Assembly (NCBI GenBank): GCA_005281725.1
Contig: SSBO01000012.1
Coordinates: 18,022,561 to 18,086,560, forward strand
Length of the DNA stretch: 64,000 nucleotides
Source: Wuchereria bancrofti
Lineage: Eukaryota > Nematoda > Chromadorea > Rhabditida > Onchocercidae
Direction: 5' to 3'
The position numbers and the translations under genes are program-made. The notes below the pieces were generated by a model. The model had not been told where the DNA came from. It made no database searches and was given only the letters and a program-made list of their open reading frames with translations. Positions 62,126 to 64,000 of this stretch are shown here, in pieces. Position 1 is the stretch's first letter. The number at the start of each line of letters is the position of its first letter.

Positions 62126-64000
62126 ATTTTTCTTAACCACCTAAAATAATCCGAGACTGATAAATAAGAGACAAAAGTGTGACCATCGCCCATCAACCTT
62201 CGCCAGCTCTCTGCAATTTCTGTTTAGGACAACTAACTCAGCTGAATGTCTTTTTTAAAATGATTAACAAGCGCATTATTTCATTCTCGTAACAGGAAAT
62301 GATCAATCATAGCAAAAATGATAAAATTTAGAAAAATGAGGCCAAATAATCTAGTAAAAATCATCTGCTAATGGCGACTCATTTGCTATCGAGTGCTGAA
62401 GAATCATTCACTATGCCCTGTTGTGGGTTAGGACAGTAAGACGTTTGGAGAGACAGAGAAGGTATACGATCCAAAATAAAACCGAAGAGATTGAACATCG
62501 GTCTACCATATTCGAAACATCAGTGTTGTTAGCAGCGAAAAGCAAGCAGTACACGAAGACGGTAGCGTATTTAACTTGGTATGACTCATACGTCTTACTT
62601 TCTTTCAAAGGAAAACAAAAGTGACTACCATATGTGGACAAATGTCAATAATACAATTGCTCTACTAGTATGTTATTTATCATTTTCATAAAAACGTCAC
62701 TCGAAGTTTCTCTTTTTCTCACGAAAAAGGACGCTGAAAGAATGGACGGTAACACAAAAATACATTATGAATAACTTATATCCTGTCTTGTCTTTCACTC
62801 TCCCTATCAAAATTTACCCTAGATTTATGATAAATTATAGATAACTTCAATGCTATTATTCGAGCAGAAATGTCACCAGCGTCACTATCTAAACAAGTAA
62901 ACATCAGACACTCGAAAAGAAACTTCGACCTAAATTATCAACTAGACAGACAGACAGACCTTAGTGCCCATGAACAACCCATAACAGCACCACCACCACA
63001 CAACCCTCCCGCCAATTCAGACACCAACGCCAATCGATCCTTTACCTGCCTAATTATAGCGTTTCAACACATGCACATTCGCTGTAGGACCCGGCCGTGA
63101 TTCCGCTCGTGCCATTTGCTCATTTGGATTCTAAGTAATATATGGTGGGTTGCACATGTGAGTCTCTTTGACGTGTACGTGCTGGTTAGACGTGAGTTGA
63201 GTGTGTGTTGGGGTATAATACTAGGATGTCTTACATTGAGGGCAAAGATTCTCTCAAGAATAAAACAACTTCTGAGGTGACCAGCCCGGCAAGATTTGAA
63301 GTATGATGAATTCGTCCTTTGGTCAAACTTCCGCTATTGAATGTAAGTAATAGAAGTGCTACGTCTCACATTATTCCAGTTCGGTTTTCAAGAATTTTGA
63401 CGTTTGTTGGGTGAGAAAGATTCTGTCTAACTCAGAAGGTTATAATAGCAACTATGTCATATACTAAAATATTTCATTTGGAAGTGTTATTTTTAATTAG
63501 CCAATCGATCTGTAAGTCATTATCATTTCTTATTACTGCTTGATGTGGGAATTTTTGTTGATATGCAAAAGAAACAGTGAAATAAGAAAGTTTACAAACT
63601 ATGGTTAAATATCGTACGTGGCAAAAAGAAAAGAAAAATAAAAAAGAAAAACAAGTGCTATCACCCTACTTTGTCATTCACTGTCATCAGTTTAAATCAA
63701 AAACACTTTAAATTCTGGCGGTATTTTGTGATAAATTTCAGCAAATAAGATTCTGATTCATCGCAAGGCTTCGAGCAACAAAACTGTATGAATTAAATGG
63801 AGAATTGGAAAACTGCTGTTAAATAGCAAATCTTTTCCATGTGTGAATATTGTCGTAGTTCCTGATTTATGAAGTGCGTGCTATATGCAAGGAGTAGTAT
63901 TTAAGCAAATAATTTCATGACACAAAAGGTGGTAACATAGGACTGAAAAATTAATATGAACTGTTTTATAAATTAAATATCTCGTACTGACGATATGAAT
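62126..64000. other. Upstream region of the PP2A gene; no other gene recognised
   Basis: It should contain the PP2A promoter. A short GACA repeat lies near 62946-62960. The plus-strand frame at 62870-63100 is Pro/Asn-rich and has no known domain. The overlapping frames at 62411-62641 on the two strands are mutual shadows. Purine-rich A-tracts occur near 63620-63655. Confidence 0.5.

Noticed and set aside
62411..62641. Overlapping frames on both strands
   Set aside because: They are mutual shadows in the PP2A upstream region, without homology or splice sites.

Overview
The window is AT-rich eukaryotic DNA from a nematode, most likely a clade III (spirurid/filarial-type) worm; that lineage placement is inference. 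Evidence: genes split by short GT-AG introns with TTTCAG or TTTTAG acceptors, many start codons a few bases after a possible trans-splice acceptor, two perfect copies of the nematode SL1 leader, and close relatives of worm genes (mig-2, lim-6, the PP2A catalytic subunit let-92, a B9D1/MKSR-1 protein, RPL19). All genes were rebuilt by eye from splice sites and reading phase, so exon edges are predictions. Layout: 1-693 is the end of a repeat. 694-14171 (segment A) holds RPL19 on the minus strand and, divergently, an EMSY-like ENT-domain gene. 14172-18354 holds two more copies of the repeat in opposite orientations, a weak gag-like reading frame, an unrecognised minus-strand reading frame, two tandem SL1 leaders and a one-base gap. 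18625-23598 is a minus-strand GAK/auxilin-type kinase plus tensin-like gene lacking both ends. 25255-27695 is a two-gene, operon-like minus-strand pair: a 65-residue protein and an IWR1/SLC7A6OS homologue. 29926-36409 is a LIM-homeodomain gene of the LMX1/lim-6 type. 37802-39862 is B9D1. 39969-50891 (segment B) is a second, diverged copy of RPL19 plus the EMSY-like gene. 55785-57075 is a MIG-2-type Rho GTPase and 58902-62125 is the PP2A catalytic subunit. The most unusual feature is the A/B duplication. Both gene pairs look intact. Copy A is bounded on both sides by inverted copies of the same repeat, while copy B is not, which suggests repeat-mediated duplication or transposition. Within the pair, 694 bp spanning the RPL19 5' part and the shared upstream region is identical, although flanking sequence differs by several percent; this looks like gene conversion. 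Three runs of N interrupt the window. Two of them (8353 and 50724-50744) are flanked by the same sequence on both sides, so they look like unmerged contig overlaps. The one at 8353 falsely repeats four exons of EMSY-like copy A. The third (17935) lies beside the SL1 copies and the broken end of the GAK-like gene, so the join there is uncertain. Most genes are housekeeping or developmental regulators (translation, chromatin, endocytosis, cilium transition zone, neuronal fate, cell migration, phosphatase signalling). Apart from the duplicated pair and the operon-like pair they show no functional clustering.
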